A DNA stretch of 45,136 bases from Spirochaeta isovalerica (GTDB lineage: Bacteria; Spirochaetota; Spirochaetia; DSM-2461). The notes below the pieces were generated by a model. That model did not search any database, was not told where the DNA came from, and was given only the letters and a program-made list of their open reading frames with translations. A program made the translations under genes and the position numbers. Within the stretch, counting starts at the first letter, position 1; each line of letters opens with the position of its first letter. The DNA lies in NCBI RefSeq assembly GCF_014207565.1, contig NZ_JACHGJ010000015.1, positions 1 through 45,136 on the forward strand. Reading direction: 5' to 3'. Positions 7,943 through 16,601 of this stretch are shown one piece after another.

Positions 7943-9778
7943 ATGACCGAGAGTTTTCTCCCCGTAAGTAAAGAAGAAATGAATAAAAAGGGCTGGGACC
8001 GCCCCGATTTCGTACTGGTGACCGGCGATGCCTATGTGGACCACCCCTCATTCGGCGCCGCCCTGATCGCCCGAGTCCTGGAAAAAGAAGGGTTCCGCGT
8101 AGCCATTCTGGCACAGCCCGACTGGCGGAAGATCGAATCCTTCAGGGAATTCGGACGGCCGCGCCTCGCTTTTCTGGTGACGGGCGGAAACATGGATTCC
8201 ATGGTTTCCAATTATACAGCTGCGAGAAAACCCAGAAGTTCCGACGTCTACAGTCCCGGAGGCAAAACAGGCCGCCGTCCCGACAGAGCGACAATCGTCT
8301 ATTGTGCAGCGGTGAAACAGGCTTTTAAAAAGATGCCTGTCATCATCGGGGGGATGGAAGCATCACTTCGGCGATTGGCCCACTATGATTACTGGTCGGG
8401 AAAGCTCCGGAGATCCATCTTGCTCGATTCGAAAGCCGATATTCTCGTTTACGGGATGGGTGAACATCAGATCGTGGAAATCGCCCGTCTCATGGATTCG
8501 GGAGTGCGTATCGGAGAGATTCAAAATGTGCGGGGGACGGTCTACCGGACACAGGAAAAGCCCGATCCTGCAATGGTTCATATTCTTCCCTCCTATAAAG
8601 ACATCAGCCGTGACAAGAGGACATTCGCACAGTCTTTCAGAATACAGTATCTCAATACCGATCCCTTTCAGGGTAAAACTCTGGCGGAACCCTATGGGGA
8701 AGACTACGTCGTTCAGAATCCAGCGGCTTTTCCCCTGAAAGAAGAGGAACTGGACGGCGTTTACGAGCTCCCCTACTGCCGGGATGTCCACCCTTTTTAT
8801 GGAAAAGAAGGCGAAGTCAAAGCTCTGGAAGAGGTCCTGTTCAGTCTGGCCAGCAGCCGGGGCTGCTTCGGAGGGTGCAGTTTTTGCGCGCTCAACTTTC
8901 ATCAGGGGCGAATTATCAGCTCCCGCAGCCGGGAATCTCTGGTCCGGGAAGCCGCGGGTTTCCCGGAAGACAGCCGTTTCAAAGGCTATATTCACGATGT
9001 GGGAGGGCCTACAGCCAATTTCCGTAAGCCTGCCTGTTCAAAGCAAGAGACAAAAGGCGCCTGTCCGGAAAAATCCTGTCTCTCTCCCGTACCCTGTCCG
9101 GCCATAGAAGTCGATCATGGCGAGTATCTCGAATTGCTGCGCGATTTGAGAAAACTTGAGGGAATAAAAAAAGTGTTTATCCGTTCGGGTATACGATATG
9201 ATTACCTGCTGCTTGATAAAGATGAAAGCTTTTTTCACGAACTGGTTAAGCATCATATAAGCGGCCAGTTGAAGGTGGCGCCCGAGCATATCTCCGATAA
9301 AGTTCTGACAATTATGGGAAAGCCGGGAAAAGACGTCTTTGACCGCTTCCGGAAACGGTTCGGGGAAATTAACGAAGAAGTGGGTAAGAAGCAGTTTCTC
9401 GTTCCCTATCTCATCTCCTCTCACCCCGGCTCAACTCTCGACGATGCCGTTGAGCTGGCGGAATACTTGCGCGATTCGGGATTGAGAGCCGATCAGGTTC
9501 AGGATTTTATACCCACACCCGGGACACTTTCCACAGCTATGTTTTATTCAGGATATAATCCTCTGACCATGAAAAAAGTTCATGTGGTAGATAATCCGAG
9601 AGAAAAGGCCATGCAGAGAGCCCTGCTTCAGTACCGGAAGCCGCAAAACCGACAGCTGGTGGAAGAAGCTCTGAAGAAATGCGGAAGGACAGATCTCATC
9701 GGGAACGGTGCCAGGTGCCTGATTAGAAAAAACGACCCGGCGGGTATGAAGAAGAAGCGCCGTCAGAAATCCCGGTGA
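7943..9778 (+). CDS. ygiQ: YgiQ family radical SAM protein
   Basis: This encodes 611 aa from the chosen ATG. It matches the YgiQ/UPF0313 family throughout: FLPVSKEEMNKKGWD, VTGDAYVDHPSFGAA, AGNMDSM-like GGNMDSMVSNYTA, GGMEASLRRLAHYDYWS, the 4Fe-4S motif RGCFGGCSFC (Cys ~307-315), DVGGPTANF, KVAPEH and LISSHPGSTLDDAVELA. The cellular reaction of this family is not established to my knowledge. A TTG at 7916 would extend the protein by nine residues, but homology begins at FLP just after the ATG, and the -10-like TATAGT lies between the two. The gene ends overlapping the convergent YbaK-type gene by 16 bp. Confidence 0.93.
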   Translation: MTESFLPVSKEEMNKKGWDRPDFVLVTGDAYVDHPSFGAALIARVLEKEGFRVAILAQPDWRKIESFREFGRPRLAFLVTGGNMDSMVSNYTAARKPRSSDVYSPGGKTGRRPDRATIVYCAAVKQAFKKMPVIIGGMEASLRRLAHYDYWSGKLRRSILLDSKADILVYGMGEHQIVEIARLMDSGVRIGEIQNVRGTVYRTQEKPDPAMVHILPSYKDISRDKRTFAQSFRIQYLNTDPFQGKTLAEPYGEDYVVQNPAAFPLKEEELDGVYELPYCRDVHPFYGKEGEVKALEEVLFSLASSRGCFGGCSFCALNFHQGRIISSRSRESLVREAAGFPEDSRFKGYIHDVGGPTANFRKPACSKQETKGACPEKSCLSPVPCPAIEVDHGEYLELLRDLRKLEGIKKVFIRSGIRYDYLLLDKDESFFHELVKHHISGQLKVAPEHISDKVLTIMGKPGKDVFDRFRKRFGEINEEVGKKQFLVPYLISSHPGSTLDDAVELAEYLRDSGLRADQVQDFIPTPGTLSTAMFYSGYNPLTMKKVHVVDNPREKAMQRALLQYRKPQNRQLVEEALKKCGRTDLIGNGARCLIRKNDPAGMKKKRRQKSR

Positions 9779-10230
9779 ACAGTGGCTATTCTCGGGTGTG
9801 TCAGTTTTAGAAAATCATTCATATGGAGCCGCATAATCTCCCTGTGGCTGCCCGCTTCGAAAAATAAATCTTTCTTTTCCAGGACATCGCTATCGGTAAT
9901 GACCGGCATGTGATAAAGGTTTCCCAGCGGAGGAATGGCTCCCGGTGAACAGTCGGGGAATATCGATTCCACCTCCTCTTCATCGGCCAGAGATACGGAT
10001 AATGATCCGGTGATCTCTTTTATTCTGTGAAAATCGATCTTTTCCGTACTGGGAAGAACGACAAGAAGATAGGAGCCGTCTGCTTTCAAAAGTACGGACT
10101 TAACCATTTCCCGACCGGATATATGCGCCGCCTTGGCTGATGAGAGAGAAGAGTATGCCGGGTCGTGTCTTATGGTTCGGAAATCTGTTCCGTTCTGATT
10201 CAGAAAACTGACTAGCCTTTCTACTGCCAT
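9763..10230 (-). CDS. YbaK/ProX-type aminoacyl-tRNA deacylase-like protein
   Basis: This 155-aa protein belongs to the YbaK/EbsC/ProX superfamily, whose members hydrolyse mischarged aminoacyl-tRNAs such as Cys- or Ala-tRNA(Pro). Landmarks are SSAKAAHISGREMVKSVLLKAD, where the central Lys is the family's conserved residue, LVVLPSTEKID and the Gly-rich block CSPGAIPPLGNLY matching the GxxPPxG signature. It is a single-domain stand-alone version. A TTG at 10266 is possible, but ATG 10230 is better because AAGGGGGA lies just upstream of it and the length then equals the family norm. Confidence 0.85.
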   Translation of the reverse strand: MAVERLVSFLNQNGTDFRTIRHDPAYSSLSSAKAAHISGREMVKSVLLKADGSYLLVVLPSTEKIDFHRIKEITGSLSVSLADEEEVESIFPDCSPGAIPPLGNLYHMPVITDSDVLEKKDLFFEAGSHREIMRLHMNDFLKLTHPRIATVHRDF

Positions 10231-10320
10231 CAGGTCCCCCTTAAAATAAAAACTTTTCAAGGACAATCAAGCTGCTGTTATTAATGTAAAACTTTCTCTT
10301 TTAACATTCCAATATTTTTA

Positions 10321-10968
10321 TCAGCGGTAAGCTTCGAGAAAGGAATTGAGGGCGTTTTTCAACCAGATGACAGACTGGTGGCTCGAGACGATCATCATAG
10401 TCCCGTTCAGGTCGTGATTTTTAAAAGAGAAATAGGTTTTCAGGATAATGGCGACACTATCGGCATTTATGTTTGCAAGGACATGGGTAAAGTCTTCAGG
10501 TTTGCCGTCAATAGCCACTGGCGGTTTATAGGATACTGAAGTTTTCAGCAGCTCCGTGATTTTTCCGACACTGGTACCAATGAGAATATTGCCTATCTCC
10601 AGAAAGACTTCTTTTCTTGTTCGGTCAATTTCAGGTTCCTCATCGTGGGGAAGATCTTTTATGCCGCTTAAGAGTGCAAGCAGGTCGGGTTTTATGCTTT
10701 CCGGAAACATAAGAAGGGCTGAGCCGGAAAAATCCCCCGTAAACATCTCCTCGATGATTGTGCTCTCATCCTTTAACTTGAGGTTTTCCTCAAGATAATC
10801 CAGCAGCGTTTCAATCGGGATAATTTCCACTTCGGGAATATGAAGGATGACCGAGACTCCGATTATCTCTTCCAGATCGCCGGAGGCAGAGCCGAAAGCA
10901 ATATTCATGATTTCCTGAAGAATCTGTTTTTCCATATTGCTGAACAGGGGGATAGGCGCGTTACTCAT
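10321..10968 (-). CDS. CheC/CheX-like CheY-P phosphatase
   Basis: This 215-aa protein has the pseudo-twofold layout of CheC. Two ExxN phosphatase motifs are visible, QEIMNIAFGSASG (E19, N22) and LEIGNILIGTSVGK (E124, N127), each at the start of a long helix, as in CheC enzymes that dephosphorylate CheY-P. Both acidic and amide residues are intact, so both sites may be active. The start codon lies inside the end of the upstream response regulator gene (GATGAGTAA), so the two proteins are translationally coupled and this phosphatase probably acts on that regulator. No chemoreceptor or CheA gene is nearby, so the pair may serve another output. Confidence 0.82.
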   Translation of the reverse strand: MSNAPIPLFSNMEKQILQEIMNIAFGSASGDLEEIIGVSVILHIPEVEIIPIETLLDYLEENLKLKDESTIIEEMFTGDFSGSALLMFPESIKPDLLALLSGIKDLPHDEEPEIDRTRKEVFLEIGNILIGTSVGKITELLKTSVSYKPPVAIDGKPEDFTHVLANINADSVAIILKTYFSFKNHDLNGTMMIVSSHQSVIWLKNALNSFLEAYR

Positions 10969-11371
10969 CCTGAATACCCTCTACAAGCAAGTCTTCTCCA
11001 GTTTCAAGGGCATGAATGGTTTTTTGTATGCTCTCTTCCCTGGGTGGTTTTTTCAGAACGGTGCAGGCTCCGGCCGTCACGCAGTTCATAATCGTGGAAA
11101 CTTGTCTGTCGGCTGATATAACGGCGACTTTCGCCTGGGGATTGTACTCCATCATCGCTTTCAGAGTTTTGAATCCTCCCATGCCGGGCATGTTCAGATC
11201 GAGAAAAACGAGATCCATATCGATTGAGCGGAAGACGTCCAAACCCTGTTCTCCCGTTTCGGCTTCATAAAGCTCAAACCCATTGCCGAGACATTTTTTG
11301 AGGAGCATTCTGGCGACGAGGGAATCATCAACTATTAAAACGCGGTTGATATGCACGGGTTTTCCTTTCAA
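10961..11371 (-). CDS. CheY-like single-domain response regulator
   Basis: This encodes a receiver domain only (136 aa). Conserved residues are DD at 15-16, phospho-acceptor Asp 58 in VFLDLNMPG, Ser 86 in VISADRQ in place of the usual Thr/Ser switch, and Lys 108 in LKKPP. There is no output domain. Two starts are possible: TTG 11371 preceded by AGAGGT, or GTG 11356 preceded by AAAGGA, which gives 131 aa. It overlaps the CheC-like gene by 8 bp. A possible promoter lies upstream on the minus strand (TTTACA, 17 nt, TTTATA). Confidence 0.88.
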   Translation of the reverse strand: MKGKPVHINRVLIVDDSLVARMLLKKCLGNGFELYEAETGEQGLDVFRSIDMDLVFLDLNMPGMGGFKTLKAMMEYNPQAKVAVISADRQVSTIMNCVTAGACTVLKKPPREESIQKTIHALETGEDLLVEGIQDE

Positions 11372-11426
11372 CTTACCTCTTTATAAAGTGTAATTTTCAG
11401 GGATTGTAAAAGCAACGGGTAAGGGG

Positions 11427-11453
11427 AAAAAATAAGGCTGCCTTCCGGCAGCC
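11427..11453 (-). terminator. Intrinsic terminator of the beta-barrel gene
   Basis: GGCTGCC (11436-11442), a TTCC loop and GGCAGCC (11447-11453) form a perfect 7-bp stem. On the minus strand it is followed by TTATTTTTT. It lies just downstream of the gene ending at 11477. Confidence 0.88.
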
Positions 11454-11476
11454 CAGGTATTGGAAACTTGTTGTTT

Positions 11477-12091
11477 TCAGTAGCTGAAACCCATACCGGC
11501 CGAAACAGCCCATGTGAGTCCGCCTTTTGCCGAGACTCCAGAACCTGATGGCAATGTCAGAAACTCGAGCATATCCCAGGCGATCATACCGCTCACATTG
11601 ATATTGAATGTTCTTGTCAGGTACAGGATGGCGTTAAGAGAGGCTCCGGGACCTATATTGTAGGCGAGATAGTTGCTATAGTAACTGGAGAATAGTGCAA
11701 TTCCATTGAAATGGAGTCCTGCTCCGGCTAGAAGAGAAAAGCTGGGGCTTATAGGAGCCAGAAAGCCGACACCAAGAAGAGCATCGAGACCTAAATGCCA
11801 TGAATCGAAAAGAATTTCCAGAGTGTTCATTGTCGCTCCAGTGTCAACTCCGTTTTCCTTTTCTGAAAAAGTTACAGGTAATAGAAATGTTGCGCTAGAG
11901 TAGAACCCTACACCATTACCGTTGAAAGAGGTGAAATTCAAACCGGCTTCACCATAATTCCTTTTTATATTATTGGTCGATTCATAAGTTCTGGATGTAT
12001 TCAGATATGTTCCCTGCATGAGATAGAGTTTTTCAGCAAAAAGTGAAGCGGACATAAGCAGTGCCGCTGCAATAAGTAGTATTTTTTTCAT
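11477..12091 (-). CDS. Secreted outer-membrane beta-barrel-like protein
   Basis: This encodes 204 aa with a Sec signal peptide (MKKILLIAAALLMSASLFA, cleavage before EKLYL). The mature part consists of alternating hydrophobic/polar stretches rich in Gly, Ser, Asn, Tyr and Phe, ending MGFSY, which fits a small outer-membrane barrel. No named family is recognised. An in-frame TTG four codons earlier is actually part of the ribosome site (TTGGAGAG), so ATG 12091 is the real start. It resembles the protein at 590-1072 in type, but the sequences are not obviously homologous. Confidence 0.8.
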   Translation of the reverse strand: MKKILLIAAALLMSASLFAEKLYLMQGTYLNTSRTYESTNNIKRNYGEAGLNFTSFNGNGVGFYSSATFLLPVTFSEKENGVDTGATMNTLEILFDSWHLGLDALLGVGFLAPISPSFSLLAGAGLHFNGIALFSSYYSNYLAYNIGPGASLNAILYLTRTFNINVSGMIAWDMLEFLTLPSGSGVSAKGGLTWAVSAGMGFSY

Positions 12092-12182
12092 TATACTCTC
12101 CAAATTTTTTATTGTATGATGCGTGCATTATATAGATGTACGAAAAGTTGTGAAATAGGAAAAAGTCCTATTTTTATCTATT

Positions 12183-14249
12183 CTATTTATCCTTCATCTG
12201 AGCCTTAATCATATCTCCCAGTGTCATGGTATCTTTTTCCTTACTGCTGTACTGACGGACCAGGCGGGAGTTCATCGCTTTCTCTTTCCGCCCCTGTCGT
12301 CTATAGGGATCGTTTTTCTTTTCCGGCTCGTCTTCGTATCCGCAGGCCAGGGACTGGCAGACAAATTTGGGATTCCCCTTTTTATCATGGATCTCCATCA
12401 GTTTTTTTCCGCACATGGGGCAGTCTTTCCTGCTGAGGTTTTTGGGTTCGTAAGTCAGTTTGCTGTTTTTTACCTGAGAGACAAGTCGCTTCGTCTCCTC
12501 CCGGATTTCGCTGATAAAGGCTCTTGTCTGTTCCCGGCCCTCCGCTATGTCGGTAAATCGCTGTTCCCACTGGGCGGTTAATTCGGGAGATTTAAGCATA
12601 TCCGGAACGATTCGTATCAGTTCCATACCTACGGCTGTCGGGACAAGTTCTTTCCCTTTTCTGTCAATGTAGTAGGATGAGAGCAGCTTTTCAATGATAT
12701 CGGCTCTTGTCGCCGGGGTTCCCAGTCCGCCCTGGCGGATTGTTTCCTTCAGCTTTTTATCGGAGACAAATTTCGAAGGATTTTCCATGGCTGTCAGAAG
12801 CGTCGCTTCACTGTAGCGCGCCGGCGGTTTGGTCAGTCCTTTTCGTGTACTTACCGATTTTACTGGAAATAAATCCCCTTTGGCGTATTCGGAAAGTGCC
12901 TGGTCGGGCAGCTGGGAATCATTCTCCCCTTCGGAATAGCCCGACTGCCTGTCTATGCTTTTCCACCCTTTTTCAAGAGTCCGGTTTCCTCTTGCATATA
13001 CCTTCTCTCCCTTAATCTCCAGAGTCATGGATATGCTCTCATATCGATAAGGTTCGGAAAGAACGACGACGAAGCGCCGGACGATGAGGTCGAAGAGCTG
13101 TTTTTCATCGACCGTAAGGTTTTTCAGATCGGCCTTTTCTTCTGTCGGGATAATGGCATGGTGATCCGTCACACGGCTGTTGTCCACGAAATTCTTTCCC
13201 GGTTTCAGATCTTTCTCCAGAAGGGAATTTATCTGATCTCTATAGGCTGTTTCTCTCACAGCCTTGAGCCTGTCCTTCAATGTCGGAACCATATCTGTTG
13301 TGATGTGGCGGGAATCCGTTCTCGGATAGGTGACGTATTTGTGTCTTTCATAGAGGCCCTGGAGGACTTGAAGCGTCTTTTTGGCCGAGAACCCGAGATA
13401 GCGGTTTCCATCTCTCTGAAGCTCTGTCAGGTCGTAGGCTTTGGGAGGTGCTTCACTCTTCTTTTTTTTATCTATCTCGAGAATGATGGCTTCGCCGTCT
13501 TCCATTTTTGATGCCAGCGCGAGGGCTTCTTCGTATTGGCTGAACCGGTTGATTCCCTTATCGTTTCTCCATTGCGCTGTAAAGGCTCCCAGATCCGCCT
13601 CCACATTCCAGTATTCCTGAGGCAGGAAGTTCTCGATTTCCTCTTCTCTCTTTACAATCATGGCGAGAGTCGGAGTCTGGACGCGACCCGCCGAGAGACG
13701 GGTGTCGTATCGGCAGCTCAAAGCCCTGGTTATATTGAGTCCCACAAGCCAATCCGCTTCAGCCCGGGCTTCAGCGGAATGAAACAGGTTTATATAGTTT
13801 TTCCCCGGTTTCAGATTTTTAAATCCCTCCCGGATAGCCTGGTCTGTCTGAGAGCTGATCCAAAGCCTCTCGGTTTTCCCTTTCCAGCCGGAAAGCCGCA
13901 TGATCCATCGGGCTACGAGCTCTCCCTCCCGCCCGGCATCGGTGGCTATGACCAGGCGATCCACATCTTTTCTTTTGAGGATACCCTGCACTGTGCGAAA
14001 CTGATGGGAAGTTTTGCGGATCACTTTGTGTTTCATCTTTTCGGGGAGCATGGGAAGCGTCTTCAAATCCCATCTTTGATACTTCTCATCGTATTCCCCG
14101 GGATCGGCCAGTTCTACGAGATGGCCCATAGCCCATGTCACAATATAATCTTTTCCTTCACAGAAGCTTTTTGTCTTTTTTTCGCATTTCAATACCCTGG
14201 CCAGCTCTCGTCCGACACTGGGTTTTTCTGCCAACACAATTGTTTTCAT
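12183..14249 (-). CDS. topB: DNA topoisomerase III (type IA)
   Basis: This is a ~688-aa type IA topoisomerase that decatenates and relaxes DNA, often working with RecQ (also in this window at 26264). Landmarks are LAEKPSVGRELARVL, the TOPRIM acidic block ATDAGREGEL, SAGRVQTP and the active-site Tyr in VTYPRTDSR (~305). The C-terminus has a four-Cys zinc-type ribbon (CPMCGKK...CQSLACGYE, ~608-637) and a short basic tail. It resembles the TopB form known from Bacillus (MxKTVVLAEKPSVG start). ATG 14249 is chosen over 14258 because TATAAT lies 7 nt before it and the homologous N-terminus begins there. Confidence 0.93.
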   Translation of the reverse strand: MKTIVLAEKPSVGRELARVLKCEKKTKSFCEGKDYIVTWAMGHLVELADPGEYDEKYQRWDLKTLPMLPEKMKHKVIRKTSHQFRTVQGILKRKDVDRLVIATDAGREGELVARWIMRLSGWKGKTERLWISSQTDQAIREGFKNLKPGKNYINLFHSAEARAEADWLVGLNITRALSCRYDTRLSAGRVQTPTLAMIVKREEEIENFLPQEYWNVEADLGAFTAQWRNDKGINRFSQYEEALALASKMEDGEAIILEIDKKKKSEAPPKAYDLTELQRDGNRYLGFSAKKTLQVLQGLYERHKYVTYPRTDSRHITTDMVPTLKDRLKAVRETAYRDQINSLLEKDLKPGKNFVDNSRVTDHHAIIPTEEKADLKNLTVDEKQLFDLIVRRFVVVLSEPYRYESISMTLEIKGEKVYARGNRTLEKGWKSIDRQSGYSEGENDSQLPDQALSEYAKGDLFPVKSVSTRKGLTKPPARYSEATLLTAMENPSKFVSDKKLKETIRQGGLGTPATRADIIEKLLSSYYIDRKGKELVPTAVGMELIRIVPDMLKSPELTAQWEQRFTDIAEGREQTRAFISEIREETKRLVSQVKNSKLTYEPKNLSRKDCPMCGKKLMEIHDKKGNPKFVCQSLACGYEDEPEKKNDPYRRQGRKEKAMNSRLVRQYSSKEKDTMTLGDMIKAQMKDK

Positions 14250-14256
14250 ATCCACC

Positions 14257-14262
14257 ATTATA
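14257..14262 (-). promoter_or_regulatory. -10 hexamer of topB (predicted leaderless)
   Basis: A perfect TATAAT on the minus strand is followed by GGTGGAT and then ATG 14249. The predicted start of transcription coincides with the start codon. The -35 region is weak (CTTTAA). Confidence 0.5.
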
Positions 14263-14321
14263 CTTGTAAGCTTAATTATTTAAAGCCTTTGAAAGGGAAT
14301 GATCTTTTGAAGTTTTGGGCA

Positions 14322-14327
14322 TATAAT
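14322..14327 (+). promoter_or_regulatory. -10 hexamer of the caspase-fold gene (predicted leaderless)
   Basis: A perfect TATAAT is followed by TATAGT and then ATG 14334 after six nucleotides. No Shine-Dalgarno site is present between it and the start codon. Confidence 0.5.
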
Positions 14328-14333
14328 TATAGT

Positions 14334-16046
14334 ATGAGAAAGTTTTTACTATTAAGTATAGTCTTGTTTTTTACATATCCTCTTTTCAGTCAGGCTAAAA
14401 CAGCACTGATTATCGGAAATGGCGATTACAAACATTTTTCGACCTTATCTAATCCGGTAGATGAAGCCAGAGATATGAGAAATGCCCTTCAGAGAATCGG
14501 ATTTGAGGTCATTCTCCTGACGGACGGAACGGAAGACGAAATCTACGATGCCATTACGCTTTTTGAGGATAAACTGAAAGCCAAAGGCGGATTGGCTCTG
14601 TTTCATTACGGCGGCCACGGCGTGCAGGTCAACGGCTCGAACTATCTCATTCCGGTCAATGCCGATATTCCCGATGAGAGAAGAGTCAAATCCCGCGCTG
14701 TCGATGTTGAAGAGATAGTAAGCGCCATGGCATCTTCCGGAAGCCGGACGAATATTATTATTCTTGATGCCTGCCGGGACAATCCTCTGCCTGGTGAATC
14801 GAGAAGCGCTTCCCGGGGGCTCGCCGTTATAGGAAATCAGCCTCCCGATTCGATTATAGTCTATTCCGCCGATGCGGGAACGACGGCTCAGGACGGACTT
14901 TTTACACCGACTCTGCTCAAATATATTGAAACGCCCGGGCTTGAATTTTACGATATTCTGAAAAAAGTCAGGACCGAAGTCAGGGAAGCGTCGGGCGGTA
15001 TGCAGAGAACCGGCGATTACAATCAGCTTGAAAGCGATATCTATCTGGCCGGAAGAGGTTCGGGCAGCGGGTTGATCGTTGAAAGAGAAGAATTCGGATC
15101 TCTTCGAATTTCTGTCTTTGAACCCTGTGAAGTCTTTATTGACGGACGGCCTGCCGGAAGTCTGGAAGCCAATTCCTCGGCTGTTCTTAATGATGTCAAA
15201 ACTGGCTCCCGCACAGTGGAAGCCGTTTACCGGGAGGGCCGGGAGACTCTTGAAGTTCGCATTTATAAAAATGAAACATCAGAAGCCGCTTTCAAGCAGC
15301 GCATTAAAAAAGAGTCGCCAGTCGATGAAAATAATCTGGTCCGTGTTTCCGGAGGGACCGTCGAGATGGGCGCTCTGCTTGGCGACAGCGATGAGAAACC
15401 CACTCATTTTATAACGGTCAGCGACTTCATTATCAGCCGATACGAAGTAACTCAGAAAGAATACGAAGCCGTTATGGGCAGAAATCCCTCAGACCGCAAT
15501 TACAGTTATGGAGATGATTATCCGGTTAATAAAGTCTCGTGGCTCGATGCGATTGAGTTCTGCAATAAGTTGAGCCTGCTGGAAGGGCTTGAGCCCTGTT
15601 ATTCCGGGCGCGGGCGATCTCTCGCATGTGATTTCGATGCCAACGGTTACCGTCTGCCGACAGAAGCCGAGTGGTTTTTTGCCGCCGGAGGAGGAACCGT
15701 CGGTCAGGCGAAAAGCATATATGCGGGTGCGAATCTCCCGGGGCCGGTTTCCTGGTACGACAATAACAGTTCCAATACCGTGCATCCCGTCGGATTGAAA
15801 AACCCCAATGAGCTCGGGCTGTATGATATGTCGGGAAATGTCGCGGAATGGTGCTGGGATTATTATGGCGAATATACCTCTTCTTTGAAAGTCGATCCCA
15901 CCGGTCCGGAAGAGGGACGTCAGAGAGTCGTTCGGGGAGGCGGTTGGAACAATCTGAGTACGGATGGAAGGATAAATAAAAGGAAGTCCGAGAGCATCGC
16001 GGGAAAAAGCTTTAATCTCGGTTTCAGAATCGTGAGAAGGGAATAA
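14334..16046 (+). CDS. Secreted caspase-like peptidase with PEGA-like and SUMF1-fold domains
   Basis: This encodes 570 aa. A signal peptide spans residues 1-19 (cleavage near FSQA). A Peptidase C14 caspase-fold domain (~22-240) carries the His in HYGGHG (H95) and the Cys in LDACRDNP (C147). A short beta-rich segment (~250-320; GSLRISVFEPCEVFIDGRPAGSL) looks like PEGA. The C-terminal ~240 residues form a formylglycine-generating-enzyme/SUMF1 fold (VRVSGGTVEMG, ISRYEVTQKEYEAVMG, YRLPTEAEWFFAAGG, YDMSGNVAEWCWD, RVVRGGGWNN, GFRI). The two Cys that catalyse oxidation in true FGE are absent (GGGWNNLSTDGRINKR), so this domain probably binds rather than modifies. The protein acts in the periplasm or on the surface. 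The open frame extends far upstream across topB, but the signal peptide fixes the start at ATG 14334. Confidence 0.9.
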   Translation: MRKFLLLSIVLFFTYPLFSQAKTALIIGNGDYKHFSTLSNPVDEARDMRNALQRIGFEVILLTDGTEDEIYDAITLFEDKLKAKGGLALFHYGGHGVQVNGSNYLIPVNADIPDERRVKSRAVDVEEIVSAMASSGSRTNIIILDACRDNPLPGESRSASRGLAVIGNQPPDSIIVYSADAGTTAQDGLFTPTLLKYIETPGLEFYDILKKVRTEVREASGGMQRTGDYNQLESDIYLAGRGSGSGLIVEREEFGSLRISVFEPCEVFIDGRPAGSLEANSSAVLNDVKTGSRTVEAVYREGRETLEVRIYKNETSEAAFKQRIKKESPVDENNLVRVSGGTVEMGALLGDSDEKPTHFITVSDFIISRYEVTQKEYEAVMGRNPSDRNYSYGDDYPVNKVSWLDAIEFCNKLSLLEGLEPCYSGRGRSLACDFDANGYRLPTEAEWFFAAGGGTVGQAKSIYAGANLPGPVSWYDNNSSNTVHPVGLKNPNELGLYDMSGNVAEWCWDYYGEYTSSLKVDPTGPEEGRQRVVRGGGWNNLSTDGRINKRKSESIAGKSFNLGFRIVRRE

Positions 16047-16067
16047 GGAACTCAGTTCCTTATTCCC
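16039..16067. repeat. 13-bp perfect inverted repeat between convergent genes
   Basis: GGGAATAAGGAAC (16039-16051), loop TCA, GTTCCTTATTCCC (16055-16067). The left arm contains the TAA stop of the caspase-fold gene. Neither side has a T tract. It could stop transcription with a factor or protect 3' ends of both convergent mRNAs. Confidence 0.8.
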
Positions 16068-16079
16068 AGCGGGAAAAGA

Positions 16080-16571
16080 TCAGTTACCGCCGAAAAGACC
16101 GAGGAGACCGGATTCTCCGGTTCCACTCATCATTCCAGAAGGATTATTGCTGTCACCCTTTCTTGTTTCAGCTTCTGCTTCATCGAGATATTTGATGGCC
16201 AGTGCGTTAGCTGTGTACTTGATGGTTTCGGTGTATCCGCCGAAAAGGCTGTTGAGGAAGCTTTTGTTGGACAGGTCCTGAGCTTCGATTCTTACGTTTA
16301 TTACGTCATCAGCACCGAGCGCGATAGCTTCTTTAATAAGCATGTCGTAAGTGATTGTCGATCCGGAAATGGTTGTTTTGAATTTGAAAATACCGACTTT
16401 AGTCACTTCCGTAGATTCTACAAAAATATGATCGATTACTTCGTAGTCCTTAACGACTATACTTGCATAATCAGACCAACCTGTCTTGTTACTTGTCATG
16501 TCTACTGATTTACAACCGGTAAAAGTTATTCCGATTAAAATAAACAGGGCAATGAGCACTTTTTTTGTCAT
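16080..16571 (-). CDS. Lipoprotein with a YbjQ-like core
   Basis: This encodes 163 aa with a lipoprotein signal (ITFTGC, lipidated Cys 20). The central part (about 38-130) contains IKEAIALGADDVINVRIEAQ, which resembles the YbjQ/UPF0145 fold (GADAVVGVRxD pattern); this match is by eye and tentative. The C-terminal ~30 residues are Gly/Ser-rich and low complexity. The function is unknown; it is exposed in the periplasm or at the outer membrane. AGGAGAAAAGAAC gives a good ribosome site. It has its own consensus promoter at 16602-16631. Confidence 0.8.
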   Translation of the reverse strand: MTKKVLIALFILIGITFTGCKSVDMTSNKTGWSDYASIVVKDYEVIDHIFVESTEVTKVGIFKFKTTISGSTITYDMLIKEAIALGADDVINVRIEAQDLSNKSFLNSLFGGYTETIKYTANALAIKYLDEAEAETRKGDSNNPSGMMSGTGESGLLGLFGGN

Positions 16572-16601
16572 GTTCTTTTCTCCTAAAGATTGTTCTATGC
16601 C

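Noticed and set aside
13536-14333. Long open upstream extension of the caspase-fold gene frame
   Set aside because: It runs antisense through topB, has no start signal, and the signal peptide at 14334 marks the real N-terminus.
15330-16046. Diversity-generating-retroelement target protein, given the SUMF1/C-lectin fold
   Set aside because: No reverse transcriptase, template repeat or duplicated 3' segment is present in the window.
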